A stretch of DNA of 45,459 bases from Sphaerisporangium perillae. GTDB taxonomy: Bacteria > Actinomycetota > Actinomycetes > Streptosporangiales > Streptosporangiaceae. The notes under the pieces are model-generated. The model had not been told where the DNA came from and made no database searches. It worked only from the letters and a program-made list of their open reading frames with translations. The translations under genes and the position numbers were made by a program. Location: the NCBI RefSeq assembly GCF_023276435.1, contig NZ_JALLPO010000059.1:1-45459 (forward strand). The letters are read 5' to 3'. Position 1 is the stretch's first letter. Every line of letters begins with the position of its first letter. Positions 22,106 through 30,593 of the stretch are shown here, piece by piece.

Positions 22106-24616
22106 TCAGCCGGCGGGCTTGAGGCTGCTCCAGAGGATGGCCATCGTCTCGCGGTTGTCGGACTGGTCCCACTCGGCGTCGGGCGCGGTGAAGGTGATCT
22201 CGTAGGCCGCCTTGCCGTTGAAGGCGACGTACCGCGTGACGGCGTGGGTCGTGACCTCGGTGAGCGCGGTGTAGGTGTACTCCCAGACGCTGCTCTGCCA
22301 CTTGCCGTTCCCGAGCGGAGAGGACTCCAGCCGGGTCTGGGCGTAGTCGGTCAGCGTGGCCTCGTCCTTGGACTTGGTGAGCAGCGCGAGGCCGTCGTCA
22401 CCGGTCGGGGCGACCTTCTTGATCTGGATGCGCCGCCCGGAGCTCTTCGGCCCGGTGTAGGTGACCGCCTCGTTGGAGGCCGACGCCGTCCAGGTCTTGG
22501 GGACCGCGACCGACACCCCGGCGGCGGTCTGCGTGCGGAAGCTGCTGGGGAGCTCGGGCGCGGCCAGCGTGTCGGCGGTCTCCACCGGTGCGGGGTCCCC
22601 CGTCGCGGGGTCGGCCGGGGCGGTCTCGCCGCTGGTGGCCAGGGGGGCGGCCACGTCCTCCTGCGTGGAGGAGCCGGTCGGCCACAGCACGAACAGCAGG
22701 GCGGCCACCACGCCGATGACCCCGATGCCCGCGAGGACGAGCAGCACGGGGGAGCGGCCCTCGCGGGCGTCGTCGTCCTCGAGCGGGCCGGGCCTTTGAC
22801 GGCGGCCACGCCCGTCGGGCGCGGCCTCGCGCCGCTCGGGGGAGCCGGCCCTGGCGCCCGGACCGCCGAACGGATCGCCGCCGGCGAGGTCCTTGGCCAG
22901 CCGGTCGGCGAGGTTCGGGGACGCGGACGGCGGCCACACCCGCGAGCCCGGCGTTCCGCCCACGAGCGAGTCGTGGGAGCCGCCCTGGCCCGAGGGATCG
23001 TTCAGCGCGTCGTAGGGACCGCCCGGCTGCGGCCCGGAGGGGCTGCGCAGAGCGTCGTACGGACCGCCGGTCTGCGGCCCGGAAGGGCTCCTGAGCGCGT
23101 CGTACGGACCGCCGGTCTGCGGCCCGGAAGGGCTTCTCAGGGCGTCGTAGGGGGCGCCACCGGGCTGCTGCGGGCCGGAGGGGCTTCTCAGCGGGTCGTA
23201 GGGGCCGCCGGTCTGCGGCCCGGAGGGACTTCTGAGCGCGTCGTACCGGTTGACCGGCTGCGTGCTCGAAGGGCTTCTCAGGGCGTCGTACGGGTCGGGC
23301 TGCTTGCCGGACCCGCCGCGCGGCGCGTCGAAGGGGCCGGGCTGCGGGCCCGAGGGGCTCCTGAGCGCGTCGTAGGGGTTCGGCCGGGGGCCCGAGGCGT
23401 CGTTGGCCGCCTCGAACGGCTGGGGGCCGGAGGGGCTTCTCAGCGCGTCATAGGGGTTCGGCCGCCCGCCCGAGGGGCTCTGGAACGCGTCGTATCCCGC
23501 GGGCGCCGCGTAGGGCGCGCTCTGCGGGCCGGTGCCACCCTGGGGGTGGAACAGGTCGGGGCGGTCGCCCGCCTGGCCGGCGGAGTTCTGGTCGACCGGG
23601 ACGCGCACCGGCCCGGAGGGGGTCTCGATGATGCGCGAGGGCAGCGGCCCGGACGGCGGGTCCAGCGGAGGGAGCATGTGCATCGGTGTGGGGTCGGCCC
23701 GGGTGGGCAGCGAGGCCATCGCGGGCCTTTCGCCGCCCCTGAGCGGCAGGCCGGAGCCGTGGGTGCGCAGCACCCGCTCCAGCAGGTCGGCGGCCTGGGC
23801 GGCGGGCATGCGGTCGGCGGGGTTCTTGCGCAGCAGGCCCTCGATGACCGGCAGCAGGGCTCCTGCCCGCTGCGGGCGGTTGGGATCCTGGGTCAGCACG
23901 GCGCCGAGGACGGCCACGGCGTCGGGGCCCTCGTACGGCGGGCGGCCCTCGACGGCGGCGTAGAGCGTCGCCCCGAACGACCACAGGTCGGCCGCGTGGG
24001 TGATCGAGCGGCCCTGCAGGCGCTCCGGCGGGATGTAGGCGGGCGAGCCCATGAGCAGGCCCGTCTGGGTGATGGTGACGTCGCCCTCGATGGCGGCGAT
24101 GCCGAAGTCGGTGAGCACCACCCGGTCGGCGGTGAGCAGCACGTTGCCGGGCTTGACGTCCCGGTGCAGGATGCCGGCGGCGTGGGCGTGCCGGAGCGCG
24201 TCGAGCACGCGGACGCCGATCTCGGCCGCCTGGACGACCGGCAGCGGCCCGCTCTGCCGCACGGCCTGCTCCAGCGACCAGGCGCGCACGAGTTCCATCA
24301 CGATCCAGGGACGGCCGTCCTCCTCGACGACGTCGTGGACGGTGACGATGCCGGGATGGCTGAGCCGCGCGGCCGACCTGGCCTCGCGCAGCATGCGCCG
24401 GTGGGCGACCTGCTTGCCCGCACTGTCCAGCCCGAAGGGCAGGATGAGTTCCTTGACGGCGACGTCGCGGTCGAGCAGCACGTCATGGGCGTGCCAGACC
24501 ATGCCCATGCCGCCTCGGCCGACCGGTGAGAGCAGGCGATAACGCCGGCCCACCAGCCGCCCCTGCCCCTCCGGCGCGACACCGGCGTCGCCCAGGGGAC
24601 TCTTACCCTCGGCCAT
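22106..24616 (-). CDS. Receptor-type serine/threonine protein kinase with PYDALRSPSGPQ repeats
   Basis: I chose the ATG at 24616, with GGGAGG nine bases upstream, giving 836 residues; an upstream ATG at 24652 adds 12. The kinase domain covers residues 25-285: VGRGGMGMVW P-loop, VAVKEL Lys, HRDVKPGN catalytic loop and LTDFGIA. GSPAYIPPE marks the activation segment. Residues 375-545 are built of a repeated Pro/Ser-rich unit, YDALRSPSGPQ, about ten times, some imperfect. A transmembrane helix (VLLVLAGIGVIGVVAALLFV) lies near 623-645. The outer C-terminal domain of about 190 residues has no PASTA repeats and is of unknown binding specificity. Unlike PknB it probably senses something through this domain. 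It stands alone, convergent with the metallophosphoesterase. Confidence 0.93.
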   Translation of the reverse strand: MAEGKSPLGDAGVAPEGQGRLVGRRYRLLSPVGRGGMGMVWHAHDVLLDRDVAVKELILPFGLDSAGKQVAHRRMLREARSAARLSHPGIVTVHDVVEEDGRPWIVMELVRAWSLEQAVRQSGPLPVVQAAEIGVRVLDALRHAHAAGILHRDVKPGNVLLTADRVVLTDFGIAAIEGDVTITQTGLLMGSPAYIPPERLQGRSITHAADLWSFGATLYAAVEGRPPYEGPDAVAVLGAVLTQDPNRPQRAGALLPVIEGLLRKNPADRMPAAQAADLLERVLRTHGSGLPLRGGERPAMASLPTRADPTPMHMLPPLDPPSGPLPSRIIETPSGPVRVPVDQNSAGQAGDRPDLFHPQGGTGPQSAPYAAPAGYDAFQSPSGGRPNPYDALRSPSGPQPFEAANDASGPRPNPYDALRSPSGPQPGPFDAPRGGSGKQPDPYDALRSPSSTQPVNRYDALRSPSGPQTGGPYDPLRSPSGPQQPGGAPYDALRSPSGPQTGGPYDALRSPSGPQTGGPYDALRSPSGPQPGGPYDALNDPSGQGGSHDSLVGGTPGSRVWPPSASPNLADRLAKDLAGGDPFGGPGARAGSPERREAAPDGRGRRQRPGPLEDDDAREGRSPVLLVLAGIGVIGVVAALLFVLWPTGSSTQEDVAAPLATSGETAPADPATGDPAPVETADTLAAPELPSSFRTQTAAGVSVAVPKTWTASASNEAVTYTGPKSSGRRIQIKKVAPTGDDGLALLTKSKDEATLTDYAQTRLESSPLGNGKWQSSVWEYTYTALTEVTTHAVTRYVAFNGKAAYEITFTAPDAEWDQSDNRETMAILWSSLKPAG
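22985..23485 (-). repeat. Tandem coding repeat in the kinase gene
   Basis: About ten units of 36-45 bases encode (G/N)PYDALRSPSGPQ variants with spacers such as TGG, PGG or QPGGA. The three units nearest 23040-23150 are almost identical in DNA, showing recent expansion by slippage or recombination, whereas those nearer the kinase domain have diverged. Confidence 0.85.
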
Positions 24617-24754
24617 TGAGGGCGCCCTCCCGAGCGTGCGATCGGTCGTCATACCGCGGTCCCCAATTCACGCTCGTCCGCGTCATATCCCCATTTATGG
24701 ATCATGTAAAGATCGTGTGCGTCATCTGGACTGTGAGACTGGCCACTGATATTA

Positions 24755-24772
24755 GGGTCAAACTTGGGTCAA
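24755..24772 (-). promoter_or_regulatory. 11-base-phased direct repeat upstream of the kinase gene
   Basis: GGGTCAA occurs at 24755-24761 and 24766-24772, a period of 11 bases (TTGACCC on the minus strand). One helical turn between direct repeats is the usual layout for OmpR/PhoB-type response regulators. The surrounding 24617-24790 is AT-rich and would hold the kinase promoter, about 140 bases before its start codon. Confidence 0.3.
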
Positions 24773-24790
24773 TGGGAATTCGGTCTTCCT

Positions 24791-26173
24791 TTAAACTTCA
24801 ACGAGCGCGGTCAGGGCCGCGGTGAACGCCTCGGCCGGCGGGGTCACCAGACCCGCCCCGACCTGCCCGGTTCCCGCCACGCGGCCCGCGATGCCGGTGT
24901 TGACGACCGGAAGCTGTCCGGTTCTCGCGATCAGCGCGATGTCGATGCCCGTGGGGGTGCCGCGGAAGCCGAGCCCGGGGATCTGGTACACGGGGTGCTC
25001 CGCGAGCGTGATCTCGTACATCGATCTGGTCGCGGCGACGGCGTCCGACACGTCCCCGCCGACGAAGCGGACGATCGCGGGGGCGGCGGCCATGGCGAAC
25101 CCGCCCAGCCCGGAGGTCTCGGTGATCGTGGAGTCGCCGATGTCGGGGTTGGCGTCCTCGGGCCCGTAGGCGCCCAGATAGAGACCGTCGGGAACGCCGG
25201 CGGGGCCGGTGAACCACCTGTCGCCCAGGCCGGACACCTGGATCCCGAAATCGGTGCCGTTGCGGGCCATGGCCACCACCAGGGACGACCCGGGAACGTC
25301 CCTCGCGGCGTCGGCGCCGACCTTCCCCGCCGCCATGCCGGCGTTGAGGAAGAAATGATCGTTGCCGTTGATGAAGCGCAGGACCGCGGCGGCGTGCTCC
25401 GGCGCCGCCTCGACCACCGCCGCCGCCATCTCGCGGACGAACAGCGACGTGGCGGCGCGGTTGCGGTTGTGCAGCTCGTCGCCCATCTGGAGCGCCTGCG
25501 CGATCAGCGAGCGCAGGTCTATCGGGCCGCTCACGGCCAGCGCCGCCGCGAGCACGGGCCCGAGCACCTCGCCCATCCAGCGCAGCCGCTCGATCACCTC
25601 CGGCCCGTAGGCGCCGTACCGCAGCACCTTGCCCAGGCCCTCGTTCAGCGAGCAGTACGCCGTGCCGCCGTGCTCGTCGTCGACGACCTCGAACATCCAC
25701 ATCGACGGGCTGACCACCCCGGCCATCGGGCCGACCGTGCGGTGGTGGTGGCAGGAGTCGAGCTTCACGCTGCCCGCGACCAGCAGGCGCTCGGCCTCCT
25801 CGGCGTCCGCGGCCAGGCCCTCGAAGATCGCGGCGCCGGTGAGCGCCCCGCGCATCGGGCCGGAGGCGCGTTCCCAGTCGATGGGCGGCCCGGCGTGGAA
25901 GAACGTGCGCGGCGGCAGGTCGAGCACCTCGCGCGCCGGGCGCACTCCGACGAGCCTCGGCCTGGCCGACAGCATGCGGCCGACGGCGATCTCGTTCGCG
26001 CGCTCGCGCCGGGGGTCGGCCAGCACCTTGGCCAGGGCCTGCGAGGTGCCCGGGAGAGGGGGCCGCCAGTCGACCCCGAGGCGCGGCACGGCCTGCTGGT
26101 CGAGCGCCTCGGCGAGCACGGCGGCGCCGGCGGTGATCACGCGGGGCTCGCCGTCGAGCATGGACAACCTCAC
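24791..26173 (-). CDS. allG: DUF1116 protein, oxamate carbamoyltransferase subunit AllG
   Basis: The GTG at 26173 overlaps the stop of fdrA by four bases and has AGGAG upstream, giving 460 residues. The protein matches DUF1116 (E. coli YlbE). Conserved blocks include FFHAGPPIDWERASGPMRGA, KLDSCHHHRTVGPMAGVVSP, FINGNDHFFLNAGMA and RNGTDFGIQVSG. YlbE/AllG acts with FdrA/AllF and YlbF/AllH as oxamic transcarbamylase, converting oxalurate and phosphate to oxamate and carbamoyl phosphate in allantoin breakdown. Coupled translation with fdrA fits a complex. The cluster with pucR and a purine permease supports this role. It is the last gene of the minus-strand group. Confidence 0.85.
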   Translation of the reverse strand: MRLSMLDGEPRVITAGAAVLAEALDQQAVPRLGVDWRPPLPGTSQALAKVLADPRRERANEIAVGRMLSARPRLVGVRPAREVLDLPPRTFFHAGPPIDWERASGPMRGALTGAAIFEGLAADAEEAERLLVAGSVKLDSCHHHRTVGPMAGVVSPSMWMFEVVDDEHGGTAYCSLNEGLGKVLRYGAYGPEVIERLRWMGEVLGPVLAAALAVSGPIDLRSLIAQALQMGDELHNRNRAATSLFVREMAAAVVEAAPEHAAAVLRFINGNDHFFLNAGMAAGKVGADAARDVPGSSLVVAMARNGTDFGIQVSGLGDRWFTGPAGVPDGLYLGAYGPEDANPDIGDSTITETSGLGGFAMAAAPAIVRFVGGDVSDAVAATRSMYEITLAEHPVYQIPGLGFRGTPTGIDIALIARTGQLPVVNTGIAGRVAGTGQVGAGLVTPPAEAFTAALTALVEV

Positions 26174-27552
26174 AGCGCACTCCTGACCAGGCTCGCGGCG
26201 TGCCCGGCGGCGGCCGCGTTGGAGGTGAAGACCGACGCCCCGGCCGCGACCAGGACCTCCGCCTGCCGGCGCAGCCCCTGCGGGTCGGACTCGGTGCCGA
26301 CCAGGGCCACGACCACGGCCGCGCCGCGCTCGCGGGCCTCGCGGATCGCGGGCGCCAGGCGCGCGGAGGGATCGGGATCGGCGGCGTGGCCGAGCACGAC
26401 GTCCAGCAGGATCACGCCGGAGGCCCGCCCCAGCGCCTCCAGCCGGACCGTCGGATCGATCATGGGATGGGCCCGGCCGAGGGTGTACTCGTCGTCGCCG
26501 AAGTCGGTGAAGGCGCCGGTGCCCGCGATGATGGCCGCCTCCGCGCACAGGGTGCCGCCGGCGTACAGCCCGGACAGCTCGGCGGACGGCGCCCGCTGGG
26601 GCACGGTCCAGCAGGGCCACTGGGGGACCGGGAGGCCGAGGGCGCGCAGGGCCTTCTCGGCGGCCGTGGTCAGGTCGTCCTGACCGGGACCGAGCAGGGC
26701 GGTGACGACCGGCGTCGACAGCTCCTCGACGGCCCGGCGCACGACCTCGGCGACCTCGGGAGCGGGGGGCTTGGAGATCAGCACGATGAGCTCGGTGGCC
26801 GGGTCGGCGTCCAGGGCGGCCAGCGCCGTCAGCGTCGAGGCGCCGCCCACCGCGGCCGACAGGTCTCTGCCGCCGACGCCGAGGACGTGGCTCACCCCGG
26901 CGCCCGCGTGGTCGAGCAGGCAGGTGACCTGCTGCGCGCCGGTGCCGGAGGCGGCCACCACGCCGACGGGCCCGGGCCGCAGCACGTTGGCGAAGCCCAG
27001 CCCCGCGCCGCCCACGACCGCGGTGCCGCAGTCGGGGCCCATCACCAGGACGCCGCGCTCCCTCGCCCGCTCCTTGAGCAGGACCTCCTGCTCGACGGGC
27101 ACGTTGTCACTGAAGATCATCACCGACAGCCCGGCCTCGACGGCGTCCATGGCCTCGGCGAAGGCGTGCTCGCCGGGGACCGACACCAGCGCGAGCGAGG
27201 CGTCCCATGCCCGGGCGGCGGCCCGGGTGGTGCGCGGCGGGCTCTCGGCCCGCTCGCCCCCCGCCTGCCCGCCCTTGGCCAGGAGGGAGAACTGCCGTTC
27301 GAGCTCCTCGGCCGCGTCCTTGACCGCGGCCTCCGAGCCGGCGCGGATGGCCACCAGCAGGTCGGTGGGGCCCGCGTCCGGGACCGCGAACCCGGCGTCG
27401 CGTGCCAGATCGAGATTGAGCTCGGTCGCCATGGCCACCACGGCGACGGTGACGCCCGGGCGCGAGCCCAGCGCCTGGCTGATCCGCATCAGGCTCACCG
27501 AGTCGTGATAGAGCCCGGTGCGCACCTCCACCAGATCGGTGCTCGTCGTCAC
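26170..27552 (-). CDS. fdrA: FdrA/AllF, acyl-CoA-synthetase-like oxamate carbamoyltransferase subunit
   Basis: This 460-residue protein resembles FdrA, related to succinyl-CoA synthetase folds. Features are VVAMATELNLDLARDAGF near residue 39, FSDNVPVEQEVLLKERARER near 145, GVLVMGPDCGTAVVGG near 165 and GVVAASGTGAQQV near 193. In oxamic transcarbamylase it works with DUF1116 and DUF2877 proteins. Phosphate binding by the GTGAQQ and GPDCGT segments is inferred from the fold. The GTG at 27552 has GGTGAG upstream. A gap of 185 bases separates it from allH, so an internal promoter is possible. The order here (allH, fdrA, allG) differs from the E. coli order. Confidence 0.88.
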   Translation of the reverse strand: MTTSTDLVEVRTGLYHDSVSLMRISQALGSRPGVTVAVVAMATELNLDLARDAGFAVPDAGPTDLLVAIRAGSEAAVKDAAEELERQFSLLAKGGQAGGERAESPPRTTRAAARAWDASLALVSVPGEHAFAEAMDAVEAGLSVMIFSDNVPVEQEVLLKERARERGVLVMGPDCGTAVVGGAGLGFANVLRPGPVGVVAASGTGAQQVTCLLDHAGAGVSHVLGVGGRDLSAAVGGASTLTALAALDADPATELIVLISKPPAPEVAEVVRRAVEELSTPVVTALLGPGQDDLTTAAEKALRALGLPVPQWPCWTVPQRAPSAELSGLYAGGTLCAEAAIIAGTGAFTDFGDDEYTLGRAHPMIDPTVRLEALGRASGVILLDVVLGHAADPDPSARLAPAIREARERGAAVVVALVGTESDPQGLRRQAEVLVAAGASVFTSNAAAAGHAASLVRSAL

Positions 27553-27737
27553 CGGCTCACCGCCCCTCGCATGACGTCCGTTCCACTCTCAATGGTCTCT
27601 CACCGCATCTCAGGCGATTTCTTACACGGTTTCTGACAGGCTTTGTGGCACGACGTCCGTCCGGCGGGCCGCCCCTTCGAGGGCCGGCCACGGCCGCCCG
27701 CGTCGCGCGAAGCGCCTCCGACGACCGCCCGCGCCGG

Positions 27738-28637
27738 TCACCGGCCGGGTAAGGGCGCCATGCCGCCGAGGCGGAGCACCGCGGACATCCCGGCCCGCAG
27801 ACCCCACGCGAGGTCGGCGCCGGAGGTGTGGCCGAGCCGCAGCAGCCTGCGCACGGCGGGTTCGAGCGACTGGAGGCCGGCGACCGCGCGCAGCACGGCG
27901 AGCGCCTCCGCGCACGCCTGGCCCTGGGCGGCGCAGTGCAGCAGCGTCGCCGAGATCGGGGTCGTGCGGGTGCGGGCGTCGAACGCCACCGTCGCCGCCA
28001 GCCAGTCGGCCACCCAGACCGCCCGCTCCACGCCGGTCGCCAGGCCGAACTGCCGCAGCGCGACCAGGATGCCCGAGAGCATGTCGTCACCGCTCGGAGT
28101 CAGGCCGGGACCGAGGCCCATGAGCCGCTCCGCGGCGGTGATGGCCGTCACCAGCGACCCATCCGAGCACCCCTCGGCGAGCATCGCCGCCGCGCCGCCG
28201 GGGTCCAGGCCGGGCTCGCGGCCCGGCGCCCGGCAGATCTCGGTGAACGCCGGGAGCGTCCGCGCCAGCCGTTCCAGGCCGACCGGACCCAGCGGAGGGG
28301 AGGGGTCCCACCAGCGCCGCACGTGCACGGTGACGCGGCCGATCTCGACGCACCCGTCGCCGACGGCGGCCTCGTCGCCGCTGGAGATCGACGGCAGCGG
28401 GTCGCCGATCACGACGGCGTTGGGCAGCCGGGTCGCGTCGCCGGTGACGACGGCCACGACGAACGGCTCGGTGTCGGTGCGGATCTCCAGGTAGACGCCC
28501 AGCGGGAACGCGGCGAGCACGCGCGCGGGCCTGCGGGGCGACTCCAGCGCCGGGCGCAGCGCGGTGCTCGCCGCCCCGAACGCCTTGGCGTGCGCCGGCG
28601 TGCCATGTCGGATCGGTGTGCGCGTCCCCAGTGTCAC
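27738..28637 (-). CDS. allH: DUF2877 protein, oxamate carbamoyltransferase subunit AllH
   Basis: Using the GTG at 28637, with GGGGAGG eight bases upstream, the protein has 299 residues. The conserved stretch LMGLGPGLTPSGDDMLSGIL near residue 165 is the DUF2877 signature, also found in E. coli YlbF/AllH. An inner region with VVIGDPLPSISSGD resembles the family. It should form a complex with FdrA and the DUF1116 protein. It is the first gene of the minus-strand group and is divergent from pucR with 159 bases between, so PucR probably controls it directly. Confidence 0.82.
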   Translation of the reverse strand: MTLGTRTPIRHGTPAHAKAFGAASTALRPALESPRRPARVLAAFPLGVYLEIRTDTEPFVVAVVTGDATRLPNAVVIGDPLPSISSGDEAAVGDGCVEIGRVTVHVRRWWDPSPPLGPVGLERLARTLPAFTEICRAPGREPGLDPGGAAAMLAEGCSDGSLVTAITAAERLMGLGPGLTPSGDDMLSGILVALRQFGLATGVERAVWVADWLAATVAFDARTRTTPISATLLHCAAQGQACAEALAVLRAVAGLQSLEPAVRRLLRLGHTSGADLAWGLRAGMSAVLRLGGMAPLPGR

Positions 28638-28736
28638 TACCCCGGCCTCCCCGCGAGTCTGGGGAGACCGTAGAACGGTCTTGGAGACCTGCCGTACGGA
28701 GAAAGCTGCCAACAGTTCTCCAGAGAGTTGGCTCTT

Positions 28737-28770
28737 GTTGACAGACAACTGTTCCGTCAGAATCACGGAA
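28737..28770. promoter_or_regulatory. allH-pucR intergenic operator candidates
   Basis: Two dyads lie just before pucR: GTTG-ACAGA-CAAC (28737-28749), overlapping a perfect TTGACA at 28738, and TTCCG-N9-CGGAA (28752-28770). A GTCAGAA motif within the second also appears on the minus strand upstream of fdrA near 27635. PucR or a nitrogen regulator might bind here. Confidence 0.4.
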
Positions 28771-28796
28771 AAGGCGTTCCACTCTGGAGCATGACC

Positions 28797-30362
28797 ATGA
28801 CTGCTGACCCATCACCCCCGGCGATGCGACTGGCCTCCACCGGCACCATCATTCACGGCGTCTCCGTGGGCGAGGTGCTCGGCGTCTCCACCCTCGCCGG
28901 AGCCCGCCTGATCGGCGGCAGGAACGGCCTCGAACGCATCGTCCAGCGGCTCAACGTCATGGAGGTGCCCGACATCCTGGCCTGGGTGAAACCCCACGAG
29001 CTGCTGCTCACCACGGGCTACCCCCTGCGCAACACCCCGCAGTCGCTCGGCAGGCTCGTCGCCGACCTCGACGAGCGCGGCCTCGCGGCACTCGGCATCA
29101 AGCTCGGCAGATACGTCGACGAGCTGCCCGCCGAGATGGTCGAGCAGGCCGACCGGCTCGGGTTCCCCCTGATACTCCTGCCCAACGACGTCGGCTTCGA
29201 CGACATCCTCAACCAGGTTCTCACCGACATCCTCAACCGCCAGGCCGCGCTGCTCGCCCGCACCGAGGAGGCGCACAAGGCGCTCGTCCAGATCGTGCTG
29301 GCCGGCGGGGGGCTCCGCGAGGTCGTCGCCGAGGTGGCCGGGCTCCTCGACGTCTCCGTGGCCGTCCTCGACCCGGCGGGGCACGTCCTGGAGGCCGCGG
29401 GGGACGCCGCCACGCTGCGCGCCGCCCCGTCCGTCTCCGGCAGGGACTACACGGTCGTCCCCGTCGTCGCCGGCGGGCACCACCACGGGCGCATCGTCGC
29501 CCACAGCCCGGCCGGGGCGATGCGCGACGGCGACATCGGCATCCTCGAACGCGCCGCCACCGTGGCCGCCCTCGTGGTCACCCGGCAGGAGGCGGTCACC
29601 GCCGTAGAGAGCAAGTACCGCGCCGACTTCCTGCGCGACGTCCTCACCGGCCGGGGCGGGCCGCGCATCGCCGCCCGCGCCCGCTCCTTCGGGTGGGATC
29701 TCGAACGGCCCGTCGGCGTGCTGGTGGCCGAGATCGACCCCGAGTGGGACATCCCGCCCGACCGGCTGCTCACCGCGTGGGTCACCGCGCTGCGGCGCCA
29801 CGACCCGCAGGGCGCGGTGGCGGGCTTCTCCCACGAGGTCGTCGCCATCGTCGGCTCGGGCGTCGACATGGCCCGCCTGGCCAAGGACGCCGTGGCCTCC
29901 TTCGCCGACTGCCGTCCCGCGACCTTCTCGACCGGCATGAGCAGGGTCGCCCAGGGGGCCGACTCCCTGCCCGACGCCTACGGCCAGGCGCTGAAGGCCG
30001 CGCGCGTGGGCCGCCAGCTCCACGGGCCGGGCGCCGTCGCCCACTTCGACCAGCTCGGCGTCTACCGGCTGCTGTCCCTGGTCAACGACACCGCCGAGCT
30101 GCACTCCTTCGTGAAGGAGGCGCTCGGCCCGCTGGCCCTGGACGAGGACGCCGAGAACGCCGACCTGCGCCGCACCCTGCAGGTGCTGCTCGAGACCAAC
30201 CTCAACGTGGCGGAGACCGCCCGCCGCCTGCACTTCCACTACAACACCCTGCGTTACCGCATAGGCAAGCTCGAACGCATGCTGGGCAACTTCACCGAGG
30301 ACGCCCACCTGCGCCTCAACCTCACCCTCGCCCTCCACGTCCTGCGGATGCGCGGCATCTGA
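28797..30362 (+). CDS. pucR: PucR-family transcriptional regulator
   Basis: The ATG at 28797 has GGAG seven bases upstream and gives 521 residues; the ATG at 28791 is an alternative. The N-terminal 160 residues match the PucR ligand-binding domain (GVSVGEVLGVSTLAGARLIG, PHELLLTTGYPLR). A central GGDEF-related CdaR-type region follows. The C-terminal HTH_30 helix-turn-helix is clear: LLETNLNVAETARRLHFHYN then TLRYRIGKLERMLG. PucR proteins activate purine and ureide breakdown genes in response to ureides such as allantoin. It lies between the oxamate-carbamoyltransferase genes and the transport/hydroxylase operon, and probably controls both. Confidence 0.93.
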   Translation: MTADPSPPAMRLASTGTIIHGVSVGEVLGVSTLAGARLIGGRNGLERIVQRLNVMEVPDILAWVKPHELLLTTGYPLRNTPQSLGRLVADLDERGLAALGIKLGRYVDELPAEMVEQADRLGFPLILLPNDVGFDDILNQVLTDILNRQAALLARTEEAHKALVQIVLAGGGLREVVAEVAGLLDVSVAVLDPAGHVLEAAGDAATLRAAPSVSGRDYTVVPVVAGGHHHGRIVAHSPAGAMRDGDIGILERAATVAALVVTRQEAVTAVESKYRADFLRDVLTGRGGPRIAARARSFGWDLERPVGVLVAEIDPEWDIPPDRLLTAWVTALRRHDPQGAVAGFSHEVVAIVGSGVDMARLAKDAVASFADCRPATFSTGMSRVAQGADSLPDAYGQALKAARVGRQLHGPGAVAHFDQLGVYRLLSLVNDTAELHSFVKEALGPLALDEDAENADLRRTLQVLLETNLNVAETARRLHFHYNTLRYRIGKLERMLGNFTEDAHLRLNLTLALHVLRMRGI

Positions 30363-30593
30363 TGCGTCTCACCTCCTGCGCCGCTCACCCGTGCGCAAGA
30401 AGAGTGCTGGTAGGCGGGGCACGTTTGGCAACTCCTTACCATGTGGGCCGCCGTCCGCCGGTCTAATGTGCCCGCAACAAGACAGAACAACGACAACAGC
30501 GACAACATCGAGTACGGCAAGAAGCAATACGCCGCGGAGGTCCGCCTGCGGGGTGGCCACCGACCGCCCGGCCCGGTCAGTGAAGGGGCTCTC
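30363..30593 (+). other. Leader region of the permease operon
   Basis: These 231 bases contain no convincing gene. TTGGCA at 30425 and TAATGT at 30474 are weak promoter-like boxes. The stretch from about 30477 to 30515 is rich in CAACA and GACAAC repeats, which would be unstructured in RNA, with a G/C-rich part before the ribosome binding site AAGGGG at 30582. Confidence 0.35.

Noticed and set aside
22985..23485. CRISPR-like array
   Set aside because: The repeats are in frame, encode a Pro/Ser-rich linker and have no unique spacers.
22244..24529. 761-residue plus-strand frame opposite the kinase gene
   Set aside because: It mirrors kinase codons, is Gly/Arg-rich and has no domain. The kinase frame is certain.
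30362..30466. 34-residue frame starting at the pucR stop (MRLTSCAAHPCARRVLV...)
   Set aside because: It has no ribosome binding site and no codon bias; overlap of the stop and ATG seems accidental.
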